Made by a program: the position numbers and the translations under genes. From assembly GCF_963924675.1 (NCBI RefSeq), contig NC_089236.1, forward strand, positions 59,853,306 through 59,917,305: a DNA stretch of 64,000 nt, in the 5' to 3' direction. This DNA comes from Phocoena phocoena (Eukaryota > Chordata > Mammalia > Artiodactyla > Phocoenidae). Positions 12,955 through 23,425 of the stretch are shown here, piece by piece (within the stretch, counting starts at the first letter, position 1; the number at the start of each line of letters is the position of its first letter). The notes under the pieces were generated by a model, which did not search any database, was not told the DNA's origin, and worked only from the letters and a program-made list of their open reading frames with translations.

Positions 12955-13105
12955 TTACTTCATTATTGTCTATCTTCATTCCAGCCAAATTAGAAGCTCC
13001 GATGAAGGAAGGAATAGCTTCTGTCTTATTCCCTCTGGTATCTCCAGGTCTAGAATAGTGTCTGTTATATAGAAGGTGTTTGAACAAATCAATTACCTAA
13101 TTTAT
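12955..13105 (+). mobile_element. L2 LINE, 3' end
   Basis: The order 'aattagaagctccgatgaag', 'gaatagcttctgtctt', 'tatctccaggtctagaatag' and 'tgtctgttatatagaaggtg' is a decayed form of the conserved L2 3' end. In the consensus this reads as 'gtaagctcc...gaggg', then 'gtatccccag...ctagaacagtg', then 'cacatagtagg'. It is ancient and non-coding. Confidence 0.65.
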
Positions 13106-16030
13106 TCTTGAAAATCTATTTTATTATAATTTACTAAAGATTGACTCCTAGTTGTAGCTGAATGAGTTTAATTCAAAAGAAAGGATTTTTTTTCTTGTGT
13201 CAACAATTTTAAAATAGATGCCTTTCATTTTGCTTATCAATAAACAAAAAATTGGCACCTAATACAAGAAGCTGTATTTACTTTTGTTAGAAGAATTTTC
13301 ATTTGGATTTTACTGAATTACCTGAAGAAGCATAGCATTTTCAAAATGTAAAAATAAAAAATTTGGATGCATCTTTCAAACCAGGTCAAAATTCTCCTCT
13401 TGATGTGTTTAACACTTTATAAGCCTGCCAAGTATAGGATGTGGTTCTCTCTGTTTGATCTGATAGTTAACTACTGCGTATCCAGGAAAGATGATTACTG
13501 TAATTTTTCTTTTCCCAGGAATCACTTGTTTTAAATTTGACATTGCAAGTGTATTCACAAAGTCACTAAGTACTTTTAGCACTGTGTGTTTGGCACAGGG
13601 TCCTTTCAGAGTTTGTTTTTGTGATTATATTTTAAAAGAAGAAGAAAAAGGAGAAGGAAGAGTAGAAGAAAACAGAGGAAGAGGAAGAAAGATGAAGATG
13701 ACAGAAAGCGAAAAGCATACAATCTCCAGCTTTAGTTTATATACTGTAAAGCTAGAGTCATAAAGTTTTATCACCCAGCCTCTCTTCCTATGCTATTCCT
13801 GGAGTATATGAGCCTTAAAACACATTCTAGGAGGTTTTGTTATCTTTCCCCAGATACTGAATTAAGGACCAACACAATTTCACATTGCATAAAACTGCCA
13901 CCCAGGGCTCCAGACTCTTCTTTTAGTGCCCTTTCCTCTAGTAGGTATCTCACATTATCTTCTCATCCCCTCTCTCCACATACCTTGGCTGTCATTATTG
14001 ATTCACACTTTCCATTCAAAGTATGATTTTTTTCCTATGGTCTAACAAGACTGTGTTTTTCTCAATAATGTTAAGCCTTACTCTAAGATGGGACCTTAGG
14101 GTAAAATTGTTCTCATTACTTTGTCCAAGCCTAGGGAAATAGGAGAGAAAGTGGAAGACTCAAAAGTCTGTCCCCATTCACACGTATCCATTTCTTGACC
14201 AAAGAATAGCAAGAGTGGGTATTTTATCTATTTTTTTTTGCATAAGAAGCTATCATGCAATAAAAGATCATGTAGCAAATATGCTTGCTATCACACCAAA
14301 TTATATGCTCATTTCTTGGAACAAATGAAGAATAGAAGAGGCTATATAAGCATACTGCTGAATCTCCCTTGTCAATGTCTAGCCATCATCAACCACAGAA
14401 GCAATTATAACATTTAATATCGTGGTTTCCTATAATGCACTCTCTCTGGAAAGCCTCTCCTGGAGGCACCCACACTTTTCTCAGAGCCCAGTAACTGGGC
14501 CTGCCTGGGCTTTTACCATGTTTCATTACTCTAGTATGTGGAGCTCTCATCTGTGTCTTCACTGTGTTGTGTGCTACTTGATATCAGTGAGTCTTTTATT
14601 TCAGAGAGGGTCACCATTTATGGTTTGATTAAATAATCAAAACTCTTTTGAGCTTTCAGCAATTTGCTAATTCCTCTCTCAAATATTATCCTAGGCAGAA
14701 AACCACTTGCCACAAGACACTTTAGATATATGTTGGGATTCCAGGAATTTAGGCTCACCGGTAAAATAATAAAATCAGGCCTTTGTAAATTAGCGAATAC
14801 AAAGCCAGGGAAATGTCAACAAATGTAACATATTGAGCTGTTATGCGCCCAACCCTTCATATAGATTCACTGAAGTGATTTATCTTTAAAAAGTGGACAT
14901 TTTACTATTAGTAATGAATGAATTGATTCTCAGAGAGTTAAAGTCAAATTGAAGTTCAAGTCTTTAAATTACTTCCTGATGTGCCCAATAGTGGTTGGAG
15001 GTACAGTTAGAGAATAAAATCACTCTTAAAAAAAATATATATCAAATAACTATAGTTACTTTAAGATAATTTATTATGATTACTGAGACAGCATTTCAAC
15101 ATGATAAAATGAATTGTAAAGATTTGATTGACAAAAATATTGAACTAAGACCGTTATCTGAATATTATTTTTATCAAATGAACTAAATTCAGAGTGCCAT
15201 CTCATCTATAAACAAAGCAGTAAACATTTTGCCTGTTTTAGGTAATATCAATTGACCCCCAAATGCTAAAATAAAGTTAACGATTGCTGAGTGAGTAACC
15301 TGGGACTTCATAATGCCAAGACTGAGATGGAACTCTTTTTATATTTCCTTACAAACATTTTTGAAAACACATACTTTTATTCCTAACTGATGAACACTTT
15401 AAAAACCAATGTAGTTGGTCATTCATAACAACTTCTGTAGCAGGACAATTACTTGCTCAACTTCTAAAACTTAAAGTGGAAAAATATTGATAGAAGCTGA
15501 TACTGTTAAGTCTATAATGTCAGGAACCACACTGGTTCCTTCATACCTCTTTCAATTCTATACTTTTCATTTGCATTCTTAATACTAAATACCCTCCAGT
15601 GCCACTGACAAGTGTTTAAATAGAAATTCTATAACAGTTATTGCAGACCACATATTCACAGTTTTCTGCACTTTGTTTATCAAACAATTCTCTACAACAC
15701 TGGGAGCCATTAAATAAGTCACTGTAAAATACACAGTTCTCTTTTTCTTAACTATGGTTAAAAATAGTTTTAGGTTTCAAAGTATATTAAATTTAGATGT
15801 AAGAGGTATATAAGTTTATGACGCTTAGTTAGCTTTATGTAAATTTAAAGCATTGCAGGAACAGAATTCAATCTGGATTGAATGCAAGATGAGTTAATGA
15901 TCTTTACTGTCATTCCAGAATGATACTAAACTAAGAGAATTTTCTAAAGAAAGATACCCACAAAAACATAGTGACTGTGCCATCCATTAATTCTTTCTAA
16001 TATAGTTTTATATTTTATTAAGAAAGAAAG
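13106..16030. other. AT-rich DNA, possible decayed L2, no gene
   Basis: No gene is recognised. The part around 13850-14030 ('cttggctgtcattattgatt' and neighbours) faintly resembles the upstream part of an L2, but the match is too weak to call. Around 14420-14640 there is a less AT-rich patch with a 68-codon frame and no recognisable domain. A purine-rich tract is listed separately. Confidence 0.4.
13634..13712 (+). repeat. Purine-rich (GAA/GGA) tract
   Basis: The plus strand is nearly all A and G, made of 'agaagaagaaaaagg', 'aagagtagaagaaaac' and 'gaagaggaagaaagatg'-type units with only a few pyrimidines. It is imperfect and non-coding, although it yields a Glu/Arg/Lys-rich stretch in one short open frame. 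Such tracts can adopt triplex structures, but mirror symmetry here is poor. Confidence 0.7.
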
Positions 16031-16232
16031 AGGGTCTTCCCTGGTGGTGCAGTGGTTGGGGGTCCGCCTGCCGATGCAGGGGACACGGGTTCGTGCCCTG
16101 GTCCGGGAGGATCCCACATGCCGCGGAGCGGCTGGGCCTGTGAGCCATGGCCGCTGAGCCTGCGCGTCCGGAGCCTGTGCTCCGCGGCGGGAGAGGCCAC
16201 AGTGGTGAGAGGCCCGCCTACCACAAAAAAAA
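16031..16232 (+). mobile_element. CHR-family cetacean SINE (about 200 bp)
   Basis: The copy runs from 'agggtcttccctggtggtgc' through 'gccgcggagcggctgggcct' to 'gaggcccgcctaccac' and an A tail. It is flanked by 'aagaaagaaag'-like repeats on both sides (about 16020-16030 and 16232-16242), consistent with a target duplication in A/G-rich DNA. The body is close to consensus, with 'ctccgcggcggg' where other copies have 'ctccgcaacggg'. Open frames on either strand are SINE by-products. Confidence 0.95.
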
Positions 16233-16242
16233 AGAAAGAAAG

Positions 16243-16639
16243 AAAATGATCCCCCAAAAAAGATTGAAAATGAATGGTTTGTAGCCAAGAAAAATCTGTA
16301 ATTGTGTGGGTAAATCTAAACAAATGTTGAAACTATAAAATCGAAATGTCCCCATTAGTGATAATATAGGTATAGTATTGTAAGGTCATTGAATTGTTTG
16401 AAAAGAGAATGAAGAAATTTATTCACTTCAAAATTTTAATGAAATGGACATTATAATTTCAATAATAGTTATTTTAAAGGGAGAAGTACAGTGTATAAGT
16501 TCCAAAATGCTAACATAAGCATGTAACAAATACGTATTCTTTATAACACAGAAAAGAAAACAATAAAATAATATGGAAATACAAAATAATATGAAAGAAA
16601 TAAATCTTAATGTTTAATATTTCCATATTAATGAAAATC
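16243..16639. other. AT-rich spacer
   Basis: A-rich, low-information sequence. It may be the upstream part of the L1M that becomes recognisable at about 16640, but I could not align it. Confidence 0.4.
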
Positions 16640-18110
16640 ACTTAAAACTGAATGATAATGCAAATACTGCTGATATAGACTGCGGGATGAAGCCCAGATG
16701 GGCTTAGAGGAACATTTATTCCTTTAAAAGCTTCTATAGGAAAAAAATCATTGCACTTAAGGTCAATAATTTGAAAAGCAAATAGGCTAACATATTAATG
16801 AAACAGGAATCCAATTTAAAGAGAAAAAAATATAGATTAAACCTAAAGAAAGAAGTAAGTAATTTTTAAGTGAATTATTGAAAACTAACTGAAATAGAAA
16901 ACAAATACAAAATAGAGATGGTCAAGAAAGCCAGAGATTTTTTCTTGAGAGAAAAAGAGCAACCAGTGTGTGTGACCAGCAATTTTATAATGTCATTGTC
17001 AAATATTATTCTGCTAGTATTCTTTTGGACACAAATGTAACAATAATATTTTATATTCTTGCATTACTCGTGCTATATATGTCAATATATGTCAGAGTGA
17101 TGTAGTCCATCACTTGATATATCCTTCTTTTCTACCCACCTTCTGAATCAAAGTAGTAACTTTCCCCACTTTTCTTCTGGTGAGATGGATCAAGGAAACA
17201 GAGAGAAACCATAACTATATAATGTTAGGAATGAAGACATAGAAACAGATAGATCATGACCCCCAAAAATTTAACCATTAAAAAAATCTGGGATTAGCAT
17301 ATATCAGCAAATCAACCAATGAAAATGAATGGGAAGCCAAACTCAATCTGTGTAAATGACAAGTTAAAGTTTGGACAGTTCCACAAATAGTACTGAAAAA
17401 AAAAGTCAATAATGTTGAGTCAAAATGTATTACAATCCCAAGCAATACGTGCAAAAATGTATTATAATCCCAAGCAATACATGCAAAAATTTTCTTTGTA
17501 TTAAAGACCTGTATTTGAAAAGAAGATCCTTAAATTTTTGTAAGACTAGCTAGTCATTATTTTTATGTTTTGGAGATTATGAAATTAAGTATGACATACA
17601 AGCAATAAAGGAATGATTGATAAATTTGACTACATCAACATTTTAATTTTCTTCACTTCAAAAGATGTTCTAATGTGGAAGAAGATATTTTCAAGGCATA
17701 AACTAGATTATTATTCATCAAACAAACATAGGGATCATCCATAAATAAAAAGAAAAAACAAACAATTCCACTTTTGTGTATACATCTAAAAGAAAAATCT
17801 TACACAAAGTAAGAAGGAAATACTATGCAAAAAAATTAAGAAAACAGCCTAACATCCAAATAGTTTTTGCATAGCAACATAATGGAACAGTAATCCACAA
17901 CGAAACTGGGTGAACTGAAGTTGCGTATCTCAAAGTGTTAAACTGTGTTAAATTTAATCAAGGCAAAATTTAAAAAGCAGGTTTACAACTACATAAAACA
18001 GGATTTATATAAAGTACAAACTGTAAAACATGGTTAAGCTAAGAATATAATATGAAGAGTACATTTTTTTAAAGTCACAGGAATGTTCTAAAGCAAATTT
18101 GGACAGAGAG
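16640..18110 (+). mobile_element. L1M LINE, degraded ORF2, plus strand
   Basis: Several points fall in L1 ORF2 order. 'actgcgggatgaagc' followed by 'gggcttagaggaaca' parallels the conserved 'gggatgcagctaaagcagtg...gagggaaatttata' block. 'aggtcaataatttgaaaagc' follows. Near 17610, 'gattgataaatttgactaca' with 'tcaaaagatg' parallels the block just upstream of the ORF2 3' part. Near 17850, 'cagcctaacatccaaatagt' and 'gcatagcaacataatgg' parallel the C-terminal part. Large deletions and many stops show a long-dead copy. A local 31-bp duplication lies inside. Confidence 0.65.
17422..17484 (+). repeat. Two-copy 31/32-bp tandem duplication
   Basis: The unit 'aaaatgtattacaatcccaa' plus 'gcaatacgtgc' at 17422-17452 is repeated at once at 17453-17484. 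The second copy has two substitutions and one extra A. It sits inside a dead L1M and is likely a small replication-slippage event. Confidence 0.9.
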
Positions 18111-18279
18111 AAAGAGGGATGTTATCAGCCCAGGAAAATGGGAGCTTCAAATGCACATATTAGTTTTATTTCTAAAGTGGATTTTAGTGCCTAAACATTT
18201 AATTGCATTATTATTCACAATTTTTGAATATTAAAAACATCACATGATTAGTTTTGAACTGTACTAATTATATCTTCTT

Positions 18280-18350
18280 GGGTTATTCTGAGGATTAGTA
18301 TTATAAAGGTATGCATGAAGCACAGTATCTGGTACAAATGCTTTTACTGT
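18280..18350 (+). mobile_element. MIR SINE fragment
   Basis: The string 'gaggattagtattataaagg' followed by 'tgcatgaagcacagtatctg' parallels the MIR 3' part ('gaggattaaatgag...gcatgtaaagcgcttagcacagtgcctgg'). It is short and divergent, so the call is tentative. Confidence 0.45.
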
Positions 18351-19059
18351 TATTAGAAATATTATAAGTACATTATTTAACTATGCCTTCCAATAAATGT
18401 ACAGATATGGTATAATATCTCTGAACCCGTGTATAGAAAATTGTGTTTCAAATATTAAAAAATACCTTTGTTCATCAGAAGAGCATTTCCTCACAACCTT
18501 AGAATATAGCAGTATTTTTTAAAATAACAATATGATACCAAATTTATGAAAACTTCTGTTTTCTGTTTGTTTTAAAGATTATTTTCCTTTGCTCTGAATT
18601 TAATTGTTAGTGCTTAAATTGATATCCTTAGTTAATAATATATAGATTTTCACTGATCTTGTCATTGAAATACATTGTTTGCTTTCTAGTAATGATGAGT
18701 ATCAAGTTAGAAGGTAAGAAATAAAAGAAAAATGTAATTAATGGGAGCATTTATGTTAAAGAAAAATCATAAAACTAAAGGGAAAAATATATGGTTGTAA
18801 TCAAAGATAATTAGCCAAGCTATATTAAATAGATACCAAGATTTCATAATTTTTCTGTAGCATTCTCATCCATGTGCCTTCATATTTCATATGATTTTTT
18901 AATTACTTTCAGATCATCAAAATTCAAGGGGATAAAAAGACTGTGCATATTTATTTGTCAGCCTTTTCTTCTCATCATTTACACTACACGGGGATTATTT
19001 TCTTGTATGGGTTTTGCGTTGGACGTGCCTCTTCAGTTAGGACAAGAATAATACACTTT
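18351..19059. other. AT-rich DNA, no gene recognised
   Basis: No gene or clear repeat family is seen before the antisense L1 that begins near 19060. Confidence 0.4.
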
Positions 19060-19735
19060 CAAATTTAGATATTGTCACCATATTGTACATTATAACTCCA
19101 GAACTTATTCATCCTATATAAATGAATCTTTGTACCTTTGACCAACATCTCCGCGTCATGTTTCCCTCACCCACCAGCCCAGGGCATCCACCATTCTACT
19201 CTCTGCTTTCATGAGTTCAAATTTTTACATTCCACATACAAGTGAGATCATGCAGTATTTCTCTTTTTGTGTTTGGCTTATTTCACTTAGCATAGTGTTC
19301 TCCAGGTTCATCCATTTTGTCCCAAATGACAAAATTTCCTTCTTTTTTAAGGCTGAATAATACCATTGTACATATATACCACATTTTCTTTATCCATTCA
19401 TCCATCTATGAACAATTAGATTGATTCCATATCTTGTCTATTGTGAATTATGCTGCAATGAATGTGGGAGTGCAGATGTCTCAAGATAACAATTTCATTT
19501 CCTTTGGATACATAACCATAAAAGAAATAGATGGACCATATGATAGTTATATTGTTAATTTTTTGAGGAACCTCCGTAATGTTTTCTATAATGGCTGTAC
19601 CTGTTTACATTCCCACCAACGATATACAAAGGTTCCCTTTTCTCCACATCCTTACCAACCGTTTGATGTACTCTCATTTCTTATTTTTCCTAACATACAC
19701 ATAAGCCAGACAGGACTGATCATTTTTAACAGTAA
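19060..19735 (-). mobile_element. L1M LINE, ORF2 3' end and 3' UTR, antisense
   Basis: The plus strand is the reverse complement of a well-preserved L1 3' region. Blocks include 'tttgaccaacatctcc', 'ccaccattctactctctgct', 'gtgagatcatgcagtatttc', 'ggcttatttcacttagcata', 'aaggctgaataatacc', 'ttctttatccattcatccat', 'attatgctgcaatgaatgtg' and 'tacattcccaccaacg'. The 103-codon plus frame over 19434-19745 is simply antisense of L1. No functional ORF2 remains. Confidence 0.88.
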
Positions 19736-20026
19736 ATGCATTTAGGCAATTTTAGACAATGTTTTTGTTATACATTGCTGTTTAAACAAATAAACTAAAG
19801 GACTCAAAATTGTGCTTTTTAAAATATTTTTTGTTTTATTTTGAAATAATTATGTATCCACACAATATTGCAAAGAAATGTACACGTTTACTTTGCACTC
19901 TTCACCCAGCTTCCCCCTCTGTTAACATCCTCCATAACTACAGTTTAGTATTACAACCAGGAAACTGATATTGCTTCAACCAACATAAATTACTCATATT
20001 GCACCAGTTATAAATGCACTCACATC

Positions 20027-20104
20027 TGTGCGTGTGTGTGCGCGTGCATGTGTGTGCGTGTGCGCGTGCGTGTGTGTGTGTGCGCGTGCATGTGTGTGTG
20101 TGTG
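20027..20104 (+). repeat. 78-bp (TG/CG) alternating tract
   Basis: Purines and pyrimidines alternate without a break for 78 bp, mostly TG with CG and CA steps. The block around 'gtgtgtgtgcgcgtgcatg' at 20032 recurs 42 bp later at 20074, so there is a higher-order repeat. Long alternating TG/CG tracts are the classic Z-DNA-prone sequence. It lies inside an antisense L1M 3' UTR. Confidence 0.95.
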
Positions 20105-20181
20105 ATTTATGTAATTTTATCATATGTATAGCTTCATGCTAACCTTAACCTCTCTCCCTCAAATCTTTTTTATTATTTTGC

Positions 20182-20298
20182 TTTTTTGGCCATGCTGAGT
20201 GGCTTGCAGGATCTTAGTTCCCTGACCAGGGATTGAGCCCGAGCTCCCTGACAGTGGAAGTGCAAAGTCCTATCCACTGGACCGCCAAGGAATTCCCT
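20182..20298 (-). mobile_element. CHR-type SINE, short form, antisense
   Basis: The reverse complement starts 'gggaattccttggcggtcca', continues with 'gtggataggactttgcactt' and 'ggttccctgatcctgc'-like parts in degenerate form, and ends in an A-rich tail. It is the same short subfamily as the copy at 7847-7972. A clear target duplication was not resolved; both flanks carry 'tctct...aatct' strings. It is more diverged than the 200-bp copies. Confidence 0.82.
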
Positions 20299-20477
20299 AT
20301 CTCTAATCTGGCAAACACTAATCTGGTAATCTGCTCTCTATCTCTGTAAGTATGTTATTTCATGAATATTAAGTAAATGGGATCATGTAGTTTGTTTCCT
20401 CTGAACTTGGCTTTTTATATAAAATATAATTTCTCAGGTTTATCCAAGTTGTTATGTATATCAATGCTTTAATTTTT

Positions 20478-21306
20478 CTATATATACGTCTTTATTGGAG
20501 TATAATTGCTTCACAATGTTGTGTTAGTTTCTGTTGTACAACAAAGTGAATCAGCCATATGCATACATATATCCCCATATCCTCTCCCTCTTAAGCCTCC
20601 CTCCCCCCTCCCTATTCTACTCCTCTAGGTCATCGCAAAGCACCGAGCTGATCTCCCTATGCTATGCTGCTGCTACCCACTAGCTATTTTACATTTGGTA
20701 GTGTATATGTGTTGATGCTACTCCCACTTTGCCCCAGCTTCCCAGTCCCCCAACCATGTCCTCAAGTCCATTCTCTATGTCTTTATTTCTGCCCTGCCAC
20801 TAGGTTCATCAGTACCTTTTTTTTTTTTTTTAGACTCCATATATATGGGTTAGCATGTGGTATTTGTTTTTCTCTTTCTGACTGGTCAGAGGGGTCATTA
20901 TCAAAAAATCTAGAAACAATAAATGCTGGAAAGGATGTGGTGAATAGGGAACCCTCCTGCACTGTTGGTGGGAATGTAAATGGATACAGCCACTATGGAG
21001 AACAGTATGGAAGTTCCTTAAAAAACTAAAAATAGAACTACCATATGACCCAGCAATCCCACTACTGAGCATATACCCTGAGAAAACCATAATTCAAAAA
21101 CAGTCATGTACCACAATGTTCATTACAGCACTATTTACAATAGCCAGGACATGGAAGCAACCTACGTGTCCATCAACAGATAAATGGATAAAGAAGATGT
21201 GGCACATATATACAAAGGAATATTACTTAGCCATAAAAAGAAACGAAATTGAGTTATTTGTAGTGAGGTAGATGGACCTAGAGTCTGTCATACAGAGTGA
21301 AGTAAC
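20478..21306 (-). mobile_element. L1 LINE with 5' inversion (twin-primed)
   Basis: The left part (20478 to about 20887) is the reverse complement of a modern L1 3' UTR, including 'cattggagtataattgc'-type and 'tcatcagtacc' blocks and the end of ORF2. The right part (about 20888-21306) is L1 ORF2 C-terminal sequence in the opposite, plus orientation ('cactgttggtgggaatgtaa', 'tatgacccagcaatccc', 'cacagagtgaag'-like end). The two parts meet at the same L1 position, near 'gaagtaa/gtcagaaag', with almost no loss. A target duplication, 'tcaatgctttaattttt' at 20461-20477 and 'tcaatgttttaatttta' at 21307-21323, brackets the whole unit. The 121-codon plus frame here is a by-product. Confidence 0.93.
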
Positions 21307-21399
21307 TCAATGTTTTAATTTTAATTAAAATTAAAACTTACTTAAATAAGTGATTAAATAAATTAGTGATTAAATGTATTCAGAACTCTGAATACCTTT

Positions 21400-21560
21400 G
21401 AAGATGATGCTTTCAAAGAGTCACAAGAAAAGCTTCTGGGATGCTTATAGTATTCTATTTCTTGATCCAAAATACATGAGTATGTTCACTTTGCACAAAT
21501 TCACTGAGCTGTATATTCATAATTTGTGAACTTTCAAATATATTTTATCTTATAAGAGTT
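21400..21560 (+). mobile_element. L1M LINE, 3' end
   Basis: The string 'tgggatgcttatagtattct', then 'atttcttgatcc', 'tgttcactttgcacaaattc', 'gagctgtatattcataattt' and 'gtgaactttc' is the typical terminal sequence of L1M copies. It ends in an A-rich tail. The copy is 5'-truncated and non-coding. Confidence 0.7.
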
Positions 21561-21589
21561 TAAAAAGGAATGGAAACATTTGAGGCCAG

Positions 21590-22200
21590 TCTCTCATATA
21601 AATATAGATGAAAACATCCTAAATGGAGCATTAGCAAATAAAAAGCTACATGCTCCAAAATAATTTTAATATTTATTCATATAAGCTTAATTTAAAATTA
21701 TGAGATGTAAAATGACAGTCACAAATTAAGAGATTTTAAAATATTATTACCTAATAGAGAAAAACCATTAGGTACGATTAAATCCTGCCATGCCTCAAAG
21801 GCAAAATTCAGATCTCAAAAGATTAAGGATTTAAATGTGGCAGGTAAAGTTTTAATAATTTCAGATGAATGTTTAGAAAAACATTTTATCACCTTGGGGA
21901 AAGAGTAGAATTTCTTAAGATGCAATGCTAATCTTAGAAGAAAAGGTTTATAAATACAACGGCATTAAAATAAAGACTATCTATTTATCAAATACATCCT
22001 GAAAAACGTAAAGGGTAAGTCATAATCTGGGAGAAAATATTTGCAATGTAAATAATTAATGAAGGATTATTTTCAGAGAAAAAGTATTATTTTAAAAACA
22101 AATAAATATCAGGAAAAGATATGATTGATAAATGGGAAAAATATATTACTAGTTCACAAAAGTGAAAAAATGAATGAAAGTTTTAGGCTAATTTTTACAA
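21590..22200 (+). mobile_element. L1M LINE, degraded ORF2, plus strand
   Basis: Blocks fall in L1 ORF2 order: 'atatagatgaaaacatccta' with 'gcattagcaaataaaa', then 'gatttaaatgtggcaggtaa', 'tttagaaaaacat', 'ttggggaaagagtagaattt', 'ctgggagaaaatatttgcaa' and 'tattttaaaaacaaataaat'. Many stops and indels make it non-functional. It abuts the L1M 3' end at 21400-21560 but is a separate insertion, because the ORF2 part lies downstream of that 3' end. Confidence 0.68.
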
Positions 22201-23085
22201 GTGCAAACAGCATAATTTTTTACACACACATCAAAATTCAAGCATATTTACTTAAAGGAATAGATCCAAGATGAATTTGAATCCAGCAGCCATCCACTGC
22301 CAATAACTGGCTGAGTGGGTTATGGACTAAACCACTTTATCAAGCATTAAGAGATCAAGTGGTCTAAATCTGAGCTTATAATTAGGACACTGGATTTTGA
22401 ATTCTACAAGGAGAACAGTTACAAAATAAACAGGTGAAAATGCAAAAAAAAAAAAAAAAGGAAAAGGAAAAAATACAATTACAACATTGGCAATAGTAGG
22501 GACCAAAATTGTTGTTGGTTTGGACTGCTAAGTTTTTACCATGCACAGGCCTCCAAGAAATGGAACAAATTTTTTAAGATGACAACCAGTCATTCAGAGG
22601 AGGAGGATTCTAAATCAAATCTATCCAACAGTAGAGACCTTGCTTTTTCATATGAAACACCATTAGAGAACAGGAATCTAATTCTCATTTTTGGTATGTT
22701 TTGACTTGGTCTCACCTTAGTGATTCAGATTTAGAAGGCTTCTCTTTTCAAGATTTCCAAAAAAGAATGCTTGACAAGTTAGACAGCAAGCATGTATCTC
22801 ATTAGCTCCTAGGAAATGTCAGATTCATTCACACATTCAGAGAGTTAATGATGAATTTCTAGATTTTTTCTTACAAGTAACTATTTTCTACCTAATTTTA
22901 GAACACCTAGAAGGTTTTGTTCCTTTGTGAATTGTGAAAATTCAATCTTCTGCTAATGTCAGAAAACATATACTCTCTGTGAATGTGTAGAAATTAATAT
23001 ATAGATATTTATGATATACTTATGAATACATAGAAAGTAATATGTAATACTTCTCTATCTACTGTTCCACTGCATATACTATGTA
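22201..23085. other. Unassigned, with poly-A at 22442-22459
   Basis: No gene is recognised. A run of A at 22442-22459 followed by 'ggaaaaggaaaaaa' follows roughly 180 bp of moderately complex sequence that I cannot assign ('ccactgccaataactggctg'). It could be the 3' end of an unidentified retrocopy. No target duplication was found by eye. Confidence 0.4.
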
Positions 23086-23093
23086 CTCTTTAC

Positions 23094-23417
23094 TAGCGGT
23101 CCCCAACCTTTTGGGCACCAGGGGCCGGTTTCACAAAAGACAATTTTTTCCACGGACTGGGGTGGGGGGGGATGGTTTCGGGATGATTCAAGAGCATTAC
23201 ATTTATTGTGCACTTTATTTCTATTATTATTACACTGTAATATATAATGAAATAATTATACAACTCACCATAATGCTGATAAGAGACGGAGCTCAGGCGC
23301 TAATGCCAGTGATAGGGAGCGGCTGTAAATACAAATGAAGCTTCGCTCACTTGCCCGCCGCTCACCTCCTGCTGTGCAGCCCGGTTCCTATATTATATAG
23401 GGGATTGGGGACCCCTG
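23094..23417 (-). mobile_element. hAT-Charlie MITE, MER1/Charlie3-like
   Basis: The ends are imperfect terminal inverted repeats, 'tagcggtccccaacc' at the left and 'caggggtccccaatc' as complement of the right, with 12 of 15 positions identical. They are flanked by 8-bp duplications, 'ctctttac' at 23086-23093 and 'ctctatac' at 23418-23425, matching the hAT-Charlie target preference. Internal blocks 'aaaagacaattttttccacg', 'ggatggtttcgggatgattc' and 'gcccgccgctcacctcctgc' resemble human MER1/Charlie3. The central section is deleted and no transposase frame remains. The strand follows my recollection of the MER1 consensus and is arbitrary. Confidence 0.85.
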
Positions 23418-23425
23418 CTCTATAC

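Larger units (their letters stand above)
19810..20476 (-). mobile_element. Older L1M 3' UTR, antisense, interrupted
   Basis: Blocks such as 'tcttcacccagcttccccct', 'tgttaacatcctccataact' and, after two interruptions, 'aacactaatctggtaatctg', 'aaatgggatcatgtagtttg' and 'ggtttatccaagttgttatg' follow an L1M 3' UTR in reverse. The copy hosts the TG/CG tract at 20027-20104 and the antisense SINE at 20182-20298. It also supplied the target site of the inverted L1 at 20478-21306. It is therefore the oldest layer of a four-part nest. Confidence 0.6.

Noticed and set aside
15944..16323. Arg/Pro/Gly-rich open frames over SINEs (also near 10884-11160, 11188-11561, 41877-42154 and 49711-50112)
   Set aside because: The same peptides recur at every 200-bp SINE, so they come from the repeat and not from a protein family.
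19434..19745. 103-codon plus-strand frame
   Set aside because: The DNA is antisense L1 ORF2 and 3' UTR; the frame is a by-product.
19938..20123. Thr/His-rich 61-codon minus-strand frame
   Set aside because: It is a translation of the TG/CG dinucleotide tract.
20664..21090. 121-codon plus frame and 86-codon minus frame
   Set aside because: Both cross the inversion junction of the twin-primed L1 and have no independent support.
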